Part shown: positions 1 through 6,366 of the stretch, piece by piece
Layout: every line of letters begins with the position of its first letter
Position numbering within the stretch: position 1 is the first letter of the stretch
From: a virus
Strand: one strand, 5' to 3'
DNA length: 64,000 nucleotides
IMG/VR virus record: IMGVR_UViG_3300044615_000294
Location: 27,342 to 91,341 of that record
Position numbers and translations under genes: made by a program
The notes under the pieces: model-generated
The model's database searches: none
Told to the model about the DNA's origin: nothing
What the model saw: the letters and a program-made list of their open reading frames with translations, nothing else

Positions 1-2
1 TA

Positions 3-1088
3 ATGGAGAGACAGGAAATACAAGATGAAGCTTTAAAGGCTACTGAGGGTAAACAGAAATGCACTATTGTACTTGGTACAGGTGTAGGTAAAACTCTTGT
101 AGGCTTAAAGCATATGGAGAAACATTATTCCCCATTGCAAAGTATTCTGATTGTTGCTCCCAAACTGTCTATCATTAGCTCATGGAGATATGAGGCTGAG
201 AAATTTGGATTAAGTAACGTATTAGAAAATGCTACTTTCTCTACTTATCTTAGCTTAAATAAACATAACCCTAATGACTTTGATGCAGTTTATTTTGATG
301 AAGTGCATAGTTTATTAGATAGTCATAGACCATTTCTAAATAGTTTTACAGGGAGAGTGCTGGGTTTAACCGGCACTCCACCTAAACATAAAAACTCTGA
401 GAAAGGTAGAATAGTATCTGAATATTGTCCAGTTGTCTTTACATTTAAGGCAGATGATGCAATAGAATCAGGTATTATTAATGATTATCAGATAATTGTG
501 CATGAAGTTGATATAAGTACAGAAAAGAACTATAAAGTAGAGACAAAGAATAAATCATTTATGACTTCTGAAGCTCTAAATTATACTTATTGGGGTACAA
601 GGATTGATACATCAGCGGGGCAAACTCACATACTTAGAGTAATGAGAATGAAAGCTATGATGGAGTATCCAAGTAAAGAAAGATATGCTAGAGAACTATT
701 AAAGAGTATTAATAGTAAGTGTATTGTATTTGCTAATACTCAAGATCAAGCAGATAGAATGTGTACACATAGTTATCATAGTAATAACCCTGATTCTGAA
801 ACAAATTTGCAGGATTTTAAGGCTGGTAATATTACAAAGCTCTCATGTGTATTGCAATTAAATGAGGGTGTAAATATTCCAGGATTAAAACAGGGAATTA
901 TTATGCATGCATATGGGAATGAGCGTAAGGCTAGTCAGAGAATAGGAAGACTTTTGCGCTTAAACCCAAATGATAAAGCTATTGTGCACATACTATGTTA
1001 TATAGGAACTGTAGATGAAAAGTGGGTTAAAGAAGCTTTGGAAGATTTTGATCAAAGCAAGATTGTGTGGCGGAAGTATAATCTATAA
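3..1088 (+). CDS. SF2 DEAD/DEAH-box helicase
   Basis: Superfamily 2 nucleic-acid helicase of 361 aa, compact for the family. Visible motifs: a Q-motif-like start (RQEIQDEAL, residues 3-11), Walker A GTGVGKT (25-31), motif II DEVH (99-102), motif III LTGTPP (about 121-126), and motif VI QRIGRLLR near the C-terminus. Both RecA-like lobes are therefore present. Family members unwind DNA or remodel replication and recombination intermediates (UvsW-like or SNF2-like roles); which one applies here cannot be told from the sequence. The first ATG is two bases inside the window, and the Q-motif directly after it suggests that this is the true or nearly true start. The ClpS-like gene follows after 15 bases, so the two are probably co-transcribed. 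Confidence 0.9.
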   Translation: MERQEIQDEALKATEGKQKCTIVLGTGVGKTLVGLKHMEKHYSPLQSILIVAPKLSIISSWRYEAEKFGLSNVLENATFSTYLSLNKHNPNDFDAVYFDEVHSLLDSHRPFLNSFTGRVLGLTGTPPKHKNSEKGRIVSEYCPVVFTFKADDAIESGIINDYQIIVHEVDISTEKNYKVETKNKSFMTSEALNYTYWGTRIDTSAGQTHILRVMRMKAMMEYPSKERYARELLKSINSKCIVFANTQDQADRMCTHSYHSNNPDSETNLQDFKAGNITKLSCVLQLNEGVNIPGLKQGIIMHAYGNERKASQRIGRLLRLNPNDKAIVHILCYIGTVDEKWVKEALEDFDQSKIVWRKYNL

Positions 1089-1103
1089 TTAGTATATTAT
1101 TAT

Positions 1104-1358
1104 ATGGAAGAAAGTGTAACACATAAGATTATTCTGCATAATGATGACAAGAACACATTTGCATATGTAATGGCTTGTCTTATAAGATTTTGTGAACACC
1201 ATCCTACACAGGCAGAGCAGTGTGCTTTGCTTGTGCATGAGATGGGAAAGTGTACAGTAAAGTATGGAGATTTTCTTACTATGTTGGAAATTTCACAAAG
1301 TCTGCGTAATTTAGATCTCAAAACAACAGTAGAGGAAAATGCGGGCAATATGTATTGA
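1104..1358 (+). CDS. clpS: ClpS-like N-degron adaptor protein
   Basis: An 84-aa protein that reads as a ClpS core domain. Visible: the NDD motif (residues 13-15) after a HKIIL strand, the LLVHEMGK helix and turn (42-49) with the conserved Val44-His45, and a final strand region. In bacterial ClpS the NDD residues and this His hold the N-terminal residue of N-end-rule substrates, which are handed to ClpA(P). The E. coli protein is about 106 aa; this one lacks most of the N-terminal extension that engages ClpA, keeping only about six residues before the core. It lies 15 bases after the helicase and overlaps the next gene by 20 bases. Family assignment is by motif. Its role, probably redirection of the host Clp protease, is inference. 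Confidence 0.85.
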   Translation: MEESVTHKIILHNDDKNTFAYVMACLIRFCEHHPTQAEQCALLVHEMGKCTVKYGDFLTMLEISQSLRNLDLKTTVEENAGNMY

Positions 1359-1614
1359 TGCTTCAAATAAACCAAGCAAGGTACCTGATAATGAGTGGGT
1401 TATAGAGGGTGAAGTATATACTATCACAAGAGTGGTAAGAATGGGATTACAGGATAACAAGTTTGGCGTACTTCTTAAAGAAGTTAAACTATCATCAAAC
1501 TCTTTTCCATATGAACTCTATGATGCAGAAAGATTCTTACCTATGGATTTATTATCACAGGCATTTGAAGAAACAAAAGAAACAGTTAAAGAAGCTGACT
1601 TAGAACTAATTTAA
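1339..1614 (+). CDS. Small conserved phage protein, unknown function
   Basis: A 91-aa protein of unrecognised function. It starts 20 bases inside the end of the clpS-like gene. The sequence predicts mainly beta strands in the first two thirds (alternating hydrophobic pattern around WVIEGEVYTITRVV, about residues 20-33), suggesting a small SH3-like or barrel fold, then an acidic helical C-terminus. There is no signal peptide or membrane segment. The tight overlap with neighbours on both sides supports it as a real gene in the early operon. No function is proposed. Confidence 0.7.
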   Translation: MRAICIDASNKPSKVPDNEWVIEGEVYTITRVVRMGLQDNKFGVLLKEVKLSSNSFPYELYDAERFLPMDLLSQAFEETKETVKEADLELI

Positions 1615-1619
1615 ATTTT

Positions 1620-2108
1620 ATGGGAGATGATGTGTTGGCACTTTATAAAGTTGCGAATAAAGATATTGTAGATATCATTGAGGAGTTTAATCTTACATCT
1701 ACTACAAGGGAAAGAGGGACAGTATATAAAAGATACTATCTATATGATGTTTTAACAAAGAGAAGACATCTTACAACTGGTATGACTGGTAAGTTTTTTG
1801 GAAAAGATCATTCATCTGTTATTCATGGAATTAAACAACATGAGTTTTGGTGGAAGGTAAAGGACAAAGGATATATTTCTCAAGTAAATACAATACATGA
1901 AGCATTAAAGAATGAAGTTATTCATGATGGCAAGTATGGTATTGAAATAAAACATCTTGGTGAAGAGGAAACCAAAGTTATCATTACTGGCAACTTTGAT
2001 TGGAGAGTATTGGAAAAACTTCCAAGTAGATTAACAAAAGAAGAATTAATTAAAATGTTTAAGGAACATGGGAAGAATGAAAGAAGCATTCATTCAAATA
2101 ATGAATGA
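1620..2108 (+). CDS. DnaA domain IV-like DNA-binding protein
   Basis: A 162-aa protein without an ATPase domain. Residues 57-72 (GKFFGKDHSSVIHGIK) closely match the signature helix-turn-helix of bacterial DnaA domain IV, whose typical form is GRFFGRDHSTVIHA. In DnaA this element reads the 9-bp DnaA boxes at oriC. Here the N-terminal half of the protein carries the DNA-binding element and the C-terminal half (about 95-150) is a separate unrecognised region. It could mark the phage origin, compete with host DnaA, or act as a transcription regulator. The gene begins 6 bases after the previous stop and is overlapped by the next gene. Confidence 0.75.
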   Translation: MGDDVLALYKVANKDIVDIIEEFNLTSTTRERGTVYKRYYLYDVLTKRRHLTTGMTGKFFGKDHSSVIHGIKQHEFWWKVKDKGYISQVNTIHEALKNEVIHDGKYGIEIKHLGEEETKVIITGNFDWRVLEKLPSRLTKEELIKMFKEHGKNERSIHSNNE

Positions 2109-2289
2109 TAATAATGGTATACCAGAGGATATGACTCTGGCTGATTTCTTGAAAATGAAAGAATTAAATATCTATAATTGGCAAGAGTATGAAAGAGCGC
2201 AAGAAAGAACCAGATTACAATCTAATAAACAAACAGATCTGGGAGAGACTGCAAAAGATTCTGAAGGAAAGTCCCTCAGAAGAAAGTAA
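2068..2289 (+). CDS. Small hypothetical protein
   Basis: Up to 73 aa, unrecognised. Candidate in-frame ATGs are at 2068, 2077 and 2101; the last gives 62 aa and only an 8-base overlap with the DnaA-like gene, which is more typical of this phage, so the true start is uncertain. The residues after 2101 read as a short acidic helix with a basic, Gln- and Lys-rich tail. It resembles the short helical proteins often found beside replication genes in Bacteroidota phages, but no function can be assigned. Confidence 0.55.
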   Translation: MGRMKEAFIQIMNDNNGIPEDMTLADFLKMKELNIYNWQEYERAQERTRLQSNKQTDLGETAKDSEGKSLRRK

Positions 2290-2292
2290 AAC

Positions 2293-2313
2293 AATTAAAA
2301 AACCAAAAAAATG
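2293..2313 (+). promoter_or_regulatory. A-rich translation leader
   Basis: The bases leading into the ATG at 2311 (ATTAAAAAACCAAAAAAATG) are repeated exactly at 20838-20857 in front of an unrelated gene. There is no Shine-Dalgarno sequence. A-rich leaders of this type are the usual translation-start context in Bacteroidota, so this is probably a strong initiation leader. Confidence 0.5.
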
Positions 2314-2757
2314 AAAAGTTTATTATTAAGTTTATCTTTAGTGTTAGTTAGTGTTTGTTATTCACAAACAAAAGTTGTTACCAAGGAAAAAGAATATCTT
2401 GAATTACAAACACTAAAATATGAAATTTATTACGGCAGTACCAATACAAAGTATTATACATATACTTTTATGTCTGGATATGAATACCCAACTATACGGG
2501 AGGGTTATTACAGTTATGGTATTTTTACAAGATTGAGTGATTTAACTAAATTTTACACTGAGCTTTCTAACTTAGAAACTCAAGAAGATGGTTTATATAA
2601 GTTATCTCTAGTAGTATCAGGATTGGGTAATATTTATGCAGATAAATCATCTGAAAGAATTACATTGCATAGTGAAAATAAAATCTTGAAATACAAAACA
2701 TTCACAATGAGTGATATAAAAGAAGATTTAGAATTATTAAGTTCAATGCAAGAATAA
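2311..2757 (+). CDS. Predicted exported protein with signal peptide
   Basis: A 148-aa protein starting with a clear type I signal peptide: Lys2, a Leu/Ser/Val hydrophobic core (residues 4-15), then VCYSQ, with cleavage likely before Gln19. The SQ junction is common in exported Flavobacteriia proteins. The mature part (about 130 aa) is Tyr-rich and probably beta-rich in the first half and ends in a helix. No lipobox Cys follows the core in the right place. Function is unknown; it would act in the periplasm or outer membrane. It precedes a membrane protein and an RlpA-like gene, so a role in envelope modification or lysis is possible. Confidence 0.7.
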   Translation: MKSLLLSLSLVLVSVCYSQTKVVTKEKEYLELQTLKYEIYYGSTNTKYYTYTFMSGYEYPTIREGYYSYGIFTRLSDLTKFYTELSNLETQEDGLYKLSLVVSGLGNIYADKSSERITLHSENKILKYKTFTMSDIKEDLELLSSMQE

Positions 2758-2759
2758 TT

Positions 2760-2954
2760 GTGAAACACTTTGTTAAATATCTTATGGTATGGATAAGCCA
2801 AAACTTGTCCATACCTTTTTGGATGGTAGGGCATATACATTTATCCGTGAATGTATATGCTGACATCCATGAGATATTAATGTCTTTAGGTATGAACATC
2901 ATAGTAGCTATAGGATTTACTATAGATTACTTAGAACAGAGAAAACAGAAATGA
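2760..2954 (+). CDS. Small membrane protein, possible lysis accessory
   Basis: A 64-aa protein starting at GTG, two bases after the upstream stop, and overlapping the RlpA-like gene by 4 bases (ATGA). It has a hydrophobic segment near residues 5-25 and a second clear one near 40-56, then a charged tail (YLEQRKQK). Small two-segment membrane proteins translationally coupled to a wall-degrading enzyme are typical of holins, and this is the best guess. Nothing in the sequence proves pore formation. Confidence 0.6.
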   Translation: MKHFVKYLMVWISQNLSIPFWMVGHIHLSVNVYADIHEILMSLGMNIIVAIGFTIDYLEQRKQK

Positions 2955-3313
2955 AAACAATTTTATTATTAGTAATGCTATTTAGTTTTGCTGATCCAAT
3001 CCCAACTGTTATTAAGGGTACGGTCAGCTATTATGGACAACATTGGACAGGTAGGAAAACAGCATCAGGAGAAACATTTTATGCAGATAGTTTAACATGT
3101 GCACACAAGACTTACAAGTTTGGAACTTTATTAAAGGTGACAAACCTAAAGAATGATTCAGTAATATTTGTAAAGGTTAATGATAGACTACCAAAGTCAT
3201 CACACTTTATTGCAGATTTAAGTTATGGATGTGCCAAGAAATTAAATTTTGTAAAGTCTGGAATAATATCTGTAACTTTAGAGATTGTTGATACAGTCAA
3301 AATAAACAAATGA
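2951..3313 (+). CDS. RlpA-like double-psi beta-barrel wall enzyme
   Basis: A 120-aa protein: a short N-terminal export signal (residues 1-14), then an RlpA-like double-psi beta-barrel (about 22-113). Landmarks are GTVSYYG, GRKTASGE (34-41), TCAHKT (49-54), FGTLLKVTN (57-65) and VNDRLP (76-81). RlpA proteins are septal or periplasmic lytic transglycosylases that cut peptidoglycan. Of the four residues I recall as important in the Pseudomonas enzyme (Glu, Asp, His, Asp), Glu41, His52 and Asp78 are present, but the first Asp aligns with Tyr44. It may be the endolysin of this phage or an exported wall-remodelling enzyme. It is coupled to the small membrane protein upstream. Confidence 0.85.
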   Translation: MKTILLLVMLFSFADPIPTVIKGTVSYYGQHWTGRKTASGETFYADSLTCAHKTYKFGTLLKVTNLKNDSVIFVKVNDRLPKSSHFIADLSYGCAKKLNFVKSGIISVTLEIVDTVKINK

Positions 3314-3546
3314 TTATGAGTGATATGACAATGTGCCATGGGTTTGATTGCCCGGTAAAAGAAAAATGTAAAAGATTCAGTTCTATACCTAATGAGCATT
3401 GGCAGGCATACTTCCTAAATCCACCATATACTATTACAGATAAGGTATTTGAATGTAATATGTTCTGGGGAGATACACAAGATGCTATTATGAAACAGCT
3501 AATGGGTATAGTTACTGGTAAAGATGGAGAAGAATTACCTGAATAA
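3310..3546 (+). CDS. Small Cys-containing phage protein
   Basis: A 78-aa protein with four cysteines in its first 50 residues (Cys9, Cys14, Cys20, Cys49) in a CxxxxC-x5-C arrangement, suggesting a small zinc site or disulfide knuckle. The first ATG overlaps the preceding stop by 4 bases; a second in-frame Met is at residue 3. Proteins of this type are common in Bacteroidota phages, but I cannot name a function. It ends the first transcription unit, as a non-coding regulatory stretch follows. Confidence 0.65.
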   Translation: MIMSDMTMCHGFDCPVKEKCKRFSSIPNEHWQAYFLNPPYTITDKVFECNMFWGDTQDAIMKQLMGIVTGKDGEELPE

Positions 3547-3674
3547 TATCAGGTTATAGGCTTATAAACTTAAAAAACTTGACAAATTTTAAGTCTATAA
3601 ACTTTTTATTTTGTCGCAAATATGGGAGATACTTGCGACATAATTAATTGAGAAACCTTTAAACAACAAGACAT
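3547..3674 (+). promoter_or_regulatory. Regulatory intergenic region with two inverted repeats
   Basis: One of the longest non-coding gaps in the plus-strand block. It holds ACTTAAAA (3568-3575) facing TTTTAAGT (3587-3594), flanked by the near-direct repeat CTTATAAACT and TCTATAAACT. Downstream is a perfect 8-bp inverted repeat, TGTCGCAA (3612-3619) and TTGCGACA (3633-3640), with a 13-base spacer. A TTGACA (3579-3584) and a TATTTTG element (3607-3613) lie between, loosely like a Bacteroidota promoter (TTG upstream of TAnnTTTG). The second repeat is not followed by a T-run, so it looks more like an operator or mRNA hairpin than a terminator. Confidence 0.45.
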
Positions 3675-3923
3675 ATGAAAAAACAAACAGCAGTAGAGTG
3701 GTTAAGACGAGAAACTATACAATTACTTGCTCAAGCTATGCAAGGAACATTAAATATAGATACACTTAAAGGTGATGTTTATAGAATAGTAACTCAAGCC
3801 AAAGAAATGGAGAAAGAGCAAATTGTAAATGCTTATAACGATTGTGAATGGACTGGGGACCATGAAGATGGAGAACAATACTACAATGAAACCTTTAACA
3901 AATCAATTAATAATAAGGGGTAA
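3675..3923 (+). CDS. Small conserved phage protein
   Basis: An 82-aa protein whose pattern (AVEWL near the start, then KEMEKEQIVNAY, about residues 42-54) I recognise as a very common small protein of Bacteroidota phages, without known function. It is predicted all helical with an acidic C-terminus. It is the first gene after the regulatory gap. Its stop codon sits in the loop of a G4/C4 hairpin. Confidence 0.75.
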   Translation: MKKQTAVEWLRRETIQLLAQAMQGTLNIDTLKGDVYRIVTQAKEMEKEQIVNAYNDCEWTGDHEDGEQYYNETFNKSINNKG

Positions 3924-3937
3924 AAGTTGCCCCATTA
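3911..3937 (+). terminator. G4/C4 hairpin after the 82-aa gene
   Basis: GGGG (3917-3920) pairs with CCCC (3930-3933), and TAAT (3911-3914) with ATTA (3934-3937), with two unpaired bases on the left arm. The stop codon is in the loop. There is no clear T-run, so this is a weak or attenuating terminator at best. It belongs to the recurring hairpin family of this genome. Confidence 0.4.
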
Positions 3938-3953
3938 ATAAAATAGAAATGAT

Positions 3954-4175
3954 ATGAAAGCAAAATTAACATTCAATCTACCGGAAGATCAAGCAGAATT
4001 TGATTTTGCTACACAAGGTAGTAATATGTACTCAGCATTATGGGATATATCTCAAGAGCTGAGAACACTATGGAAGTATGAAGAACTTAAGCAAGAAGAA
4101 TGGGATATGGTAGAAAGAATCCGGAATAAGTTTTTTGAGATACTAGATGATAACCAGATAAAATTAGATAAGTAA
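3954..4175 (+). CDS. Small conserved phage protein
   Basis: A 73-aa protein. The start (MKAKLTFNLPEDQAEF) and the central helix with SALWDISQELR are typical of a small acidic protein family found in many phages, often beside replication genes. No catalytic motif, signal or membrane segment is present. The ATG is preceded by an A-rich leader. Function is unknown. Confidence 0.75.
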   Translation: MKAKLTFNLPEDQAEFDFATQGSNMYSALWDISQELRTLWKYEELKQEEWDMVERIRNKFFEILDDNQIKLDK

Positions 4176-4193
4176 CTAAATAAACCAACACAT

Positions 4194-4412
4194 ATGATTA
4201 TTTTAAGGAAAGGAGAGGACAAGCAGGGTTACAGAGTATTAATGGTAAAACTTACACCAATGTCAGAGACAAGATTCTCTGTACAGAAGAAAGTTAAATT
4301 CTTATGGTTCTTTACTAGATGGGAAGATGTGTTAGATAAACACGGAATGCCCAAGATATTTGATTCCAATAAGAATGCATCAGCTTTTATTAACTTTCAG
4401 AAACGTTGGTAG
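4194..4412 (+). CDS. Small hypothetical basic protein
   Basis: A 72-aa basic protein, probably beta-rich in its first half. No motif is recognised. It starts 18 bases after the previous gene and its end overlaps the radical SAM gene by 7 bases, which suggests translational coupling to that enzyme. A role as its partner is possible but only inferred from position. Confidence 0.6.
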   Translation: MIILRKGEDKQGYRVLMVKLTPMSETRFSVQKKVKFLWFFTRWEDVLDKHGMPKIFDSNKNASAFINFQKRW

Positions 4413-5269
4413 AGAAAGTTACTAGAAAAACTATGAAGATTAGACCAAGCGGGAGGAGCACTGATTTCATTGCTCCTTCTTTTGGTCATGGCTGTTTGTA
4501 TAACTGTTCTTACTGTTATATGAAGAGACATAAGCCGGAAGGATTATCTATAGCAACAAATCCTATGGATATTCTGACAGCAATTAACAATCATGTTTGG
4601 TTTGCTGATGTTGAGAAGCCTAATCAAACAGGAGAATATATTACTTATGACATCTCATGCAATGAAGACTTTGCTTTACATGCTAAGTATCATGACTGGG
4701 AAAGAATATTTGAGTATTTTAGAGATCATCCACTTGCTATGGGTTCATTTGCTACTAAGTATGTGAATAAAGAATTTCTTAAGTTTAATCCACAAGGTAA
4801 GATTAGAATAAGGTTTAGTCTTATGCCTGAGCATTTAAGACAAATCTTAGAACCTAATACTTCAACTATACCAGAAAGAATTAAGGCTGTTAAAAAATTT
4901 CAAGATGCTGGTTACGATGTTCATTTAAATTTTAGTCCGGTTATAGTAGAAAAAGATTGGTTGTTTTACTATGGATTTTTATTTAAAGAAATTGCAATTG
5001 CTGCTAAAGATATATTTAAGTGGAATGAAGGTGTCAAAGCAGAAGTAATATTTCTTACACATAATGCAAAAAAACATGAGTATAATTTGGAACATAAAAT
5101 TCCTGGCGAGGACCTTATTTGGAAGCCAGAAATCCAAGAAACCAAAATATCCCAGTATGGAGGAGAGAACATTAGATATGTATCATCAGACAAATCCAGA
5201 TATATTGAAGAATTTAGAAAACTTCATGCTGATATTATACCCTGGAACACCATTAGGTATATTTTCTAA
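4406..5269 (+). CDS. Radical SAM protein, spore photoproduct lyase-like
   Basis: A 287-aa radical SAM enzyme. The 4Fe-4S cluster motif is C30-x3-C34-x2-C37 in GCLYNCSYCYMKRH, a form typical of the spore photoproduct lyase (SplB) group, which reverses the thymine dimer of UV-damaged spore DNA by direct repair. Cys85 (ISCNEDF) lies where the hydrogen-donor Cys of the Bacillus enzyme would be expected (about 50 residues after the first cluster Cys), though I place it by memory of the family. A TIM-barrel-like pattern continues to the end. A DNA-repair role for the phage genome is likely but not proven; the wider SPL-like group includes uncharacterised members. It follows the small basic gene with a 7-base overlap. 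Confidence 0.8.
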   Translation: MVEKVTRKTMKIRPSGRSTDFIAPSFGHGCLYNCSYCYMKRHKPEGLSIATNPMDILTAINNHVWFADVEKPNQTGEYITYDISCNEDFALHAKYHDWERIFEYFRDHPLAMGSFATKYVNKEFLKFNPQGKIRIRFSLMPEHLRQILEPNTSTIPERIKAVKKFQDAGYDVHLNFSPVIVEKDWLFYYGFLFKEIAIAAKDIFKWNEGVKAEVIFLTHNAKKHEYNLEHKIPGEDLIWKPEIQETKISQYGGENIRYVSSDKSRYIEEFRKLHADIIPWNTIRYIF

Positions 5270-5279
5270 ACTAAAATTT

Positions 5280-5687
5280 ATGAGAGATACAAAAGAAATG
5301 CTAAAACTTGTGGCAGCAATTGCCGAAGAACATTATAATATTACTGATGGTGCAGATGGTAATCTGAACTACCTATGGTATATGTACCATAAAGGGTCTA
5401 AGAAGGATGAGTTCCGCCCTTTTGTATATATGGCCGAGTTAATGTTACTTAATAAGTATAATTATCTAAATGATGCTGAGATAAGAAACATCATAAGCAT
5501 GATGAAATCAGAAGATGGAGACAATCTTGCTATAGTAACATTAAGCATACAGAATCTAAGAGATTTAAGAATCAAAGAACACGGGATATATTCTAAAGAG
5601 AATGAAGTATACAAAGATTTAAAATATACATATGCTTTTGAAATTTTGAATCATACTGTGTTTATGCAAACAATGGCAGAAAAATAA
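5280..5687 (+). CDS. Hypothetical helical protein
   Basis: A 135-aa protein. The open frame extends upstream into the radical SAM gene, but the ATG at 5280, 10 bases after that gene ends, is the sensible start. It is predicted almost wholly helical, with no recognised motif, signal or membrane segment. It is probably co-transcribed with its neighbours. Function is unknown. Confidence 0.7.
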   Translation: MRDTKEMLKLVAAIAEEHYNITDGADGNLNYLWYMYHKGSKKDEFRPFVYMAELMLLNKYNYLNDAEIRNIISMMKSEDGDNLAIVTLSIQNLRDLRIKEHGIYSKENEVYKDLKYTYAFEILNHTVFMQTMAEK

Positions 5688-5692
5688 ATAGA

Positions 5693-5869
5693 ATGGCAAA
5701 TTTAAAAAAAGAGTATGTCATCAGGGAGATGAGACTTAAGAACAAAAATATAGCTGACATGGTTCCAAGAGTAATTGAGGACTATGTTAAAACTAAATAT
5801 AAGTGTTCAACTTATTTGGCCAAACAAATTTCTAAAGAATTAACAAATGACGGAACAAGAACTAGTTGA
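5693..5869 (+). CDS. Very small basic protein (58 aa)
   Basis: A 58-aa frame starting at ATG 5693, five bases after the previous stop, and ending at TGA 5867-5869, 23 bases inside the next gene. The product is Lys-rich and helical (KKEYVIREMRLK near the start, a second helix near residues 40-50). It fills the only gap in this run of genes, its codon use resembles its neighbours, and its spacing and overlap are typical of this phage, so it is probably real despite its size. Two short helices joined by a turn could form a DNA-binding or protein-binding hairpin; this is a guess. Confidence 0.55.
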   Translation: MANLKKEYVIREMRLKNKNIADMVPRVIEDYVKTKYKCSTYLAKQISKELTNDGTRTS

Positions 5870-6110
5870 CTTTGGCTTTGATAAAGTAGAAGTCACAGAT
5901 AATGAAAGCCAGAACGGCTATGATTATTATTATTATATATTAGATTTATTACCAGGTCTAAGTTTAATTTCATCAGCAAGTGATGAAAGCCTAGATGGTG
6001 AATGGAAGGTATATAACTTTGATTGGGATACTAAATCAGAATTAGCTAAACCTGCTATAGAGCATCTGATCCAGGTTGCAGTCCATCAAGGGTATCAACG
6101 TCATCAGTAA
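5847..6110 (+). CDS. Small acidic phage protein
   Basis: An 87-aa acidic, Tyr/Asp-rich protein of unknown function (YDYYYYILDLLPG around residues 25-37). Its last 56 bases overlap the 3' end of a gene on the opposite strand (6055-6366), so the two transcripts would be antisense to each other over this stretch. No motif is recognised. Confidence 0.65.
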   Translation: MTEQELVDFGFDKVEVTDNESQNGYDYYYYILDLLPGLSLISSASDESLDGEWKVYNFDWDTKSELAKPAIEHLIQVAVHQGYQRHQ

Positions 6111-6366
6111 TTTTAGATAGCTGTGCTTTTTCTGCTAGGATGTTAAACATTATCATAGCAGCAGCAGACTTATAACAATCATCTATTTCAGTTTGAACTA
6201 TATCCATAGGAACGGGAGTTGTTAAAACTTCTCCTGTTCTTAAATGGATTCTAGTACCTGCATCAGTATTCCTTACATTAACAAATGAGGTTCTGGTAAT
6301 GTGAGTTATATTGAGATGCTCAATATACTCTCCATCTTTGTCTTTTAGTACTATTGGTAGGAACAT
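6055..6366 (-). CDS. Hypothetical small protein, minus-strand pocket
   Basis: A 103-aa protein on the minus strand, directly downstream of and touching the metallophosphoesterase gene (shared base at 6366), so the two form one small operon. The N-terminal 60 residues look beta-rich, with ITHI and a RIHLRTGEVL strand pair, somewhat like an SH3-like or LytTR-type DNA-binding fold; this similarity is weak. The C-terminus is helical, then polar. Its 3' end overlaps the convergent 87-aa gene by 56 bases. Confidence 0.65.
   Translation of the reverse strand: MFLPIVLKDKDGEYIEHLNITHITRTSFVNVRNTDAGTRIHLRTGEVLTTPVPMDIVQTEIDDCYKSAAAMIMFNILAEKAQLSKITDDVDTLDGLQPGSDAL

Noticed and set aside
1100-1375. Minus-strand frame of 91 aa
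   Set aside because: It is the antisense shadow of the ClpS-like gene, which has clear family motifs; the minus frame has none.
3612-3640. Intrinsic terminator
   Set aside because: The stem is perfect but no T-run follows; an operator or mRNA hairpin fits better.
5064-5279. Upstream extension of the 135-aa gene
   Set aside because: It would overlap the radical SAM gene by over 200 bases; ATG 5280 just after that gene is better.
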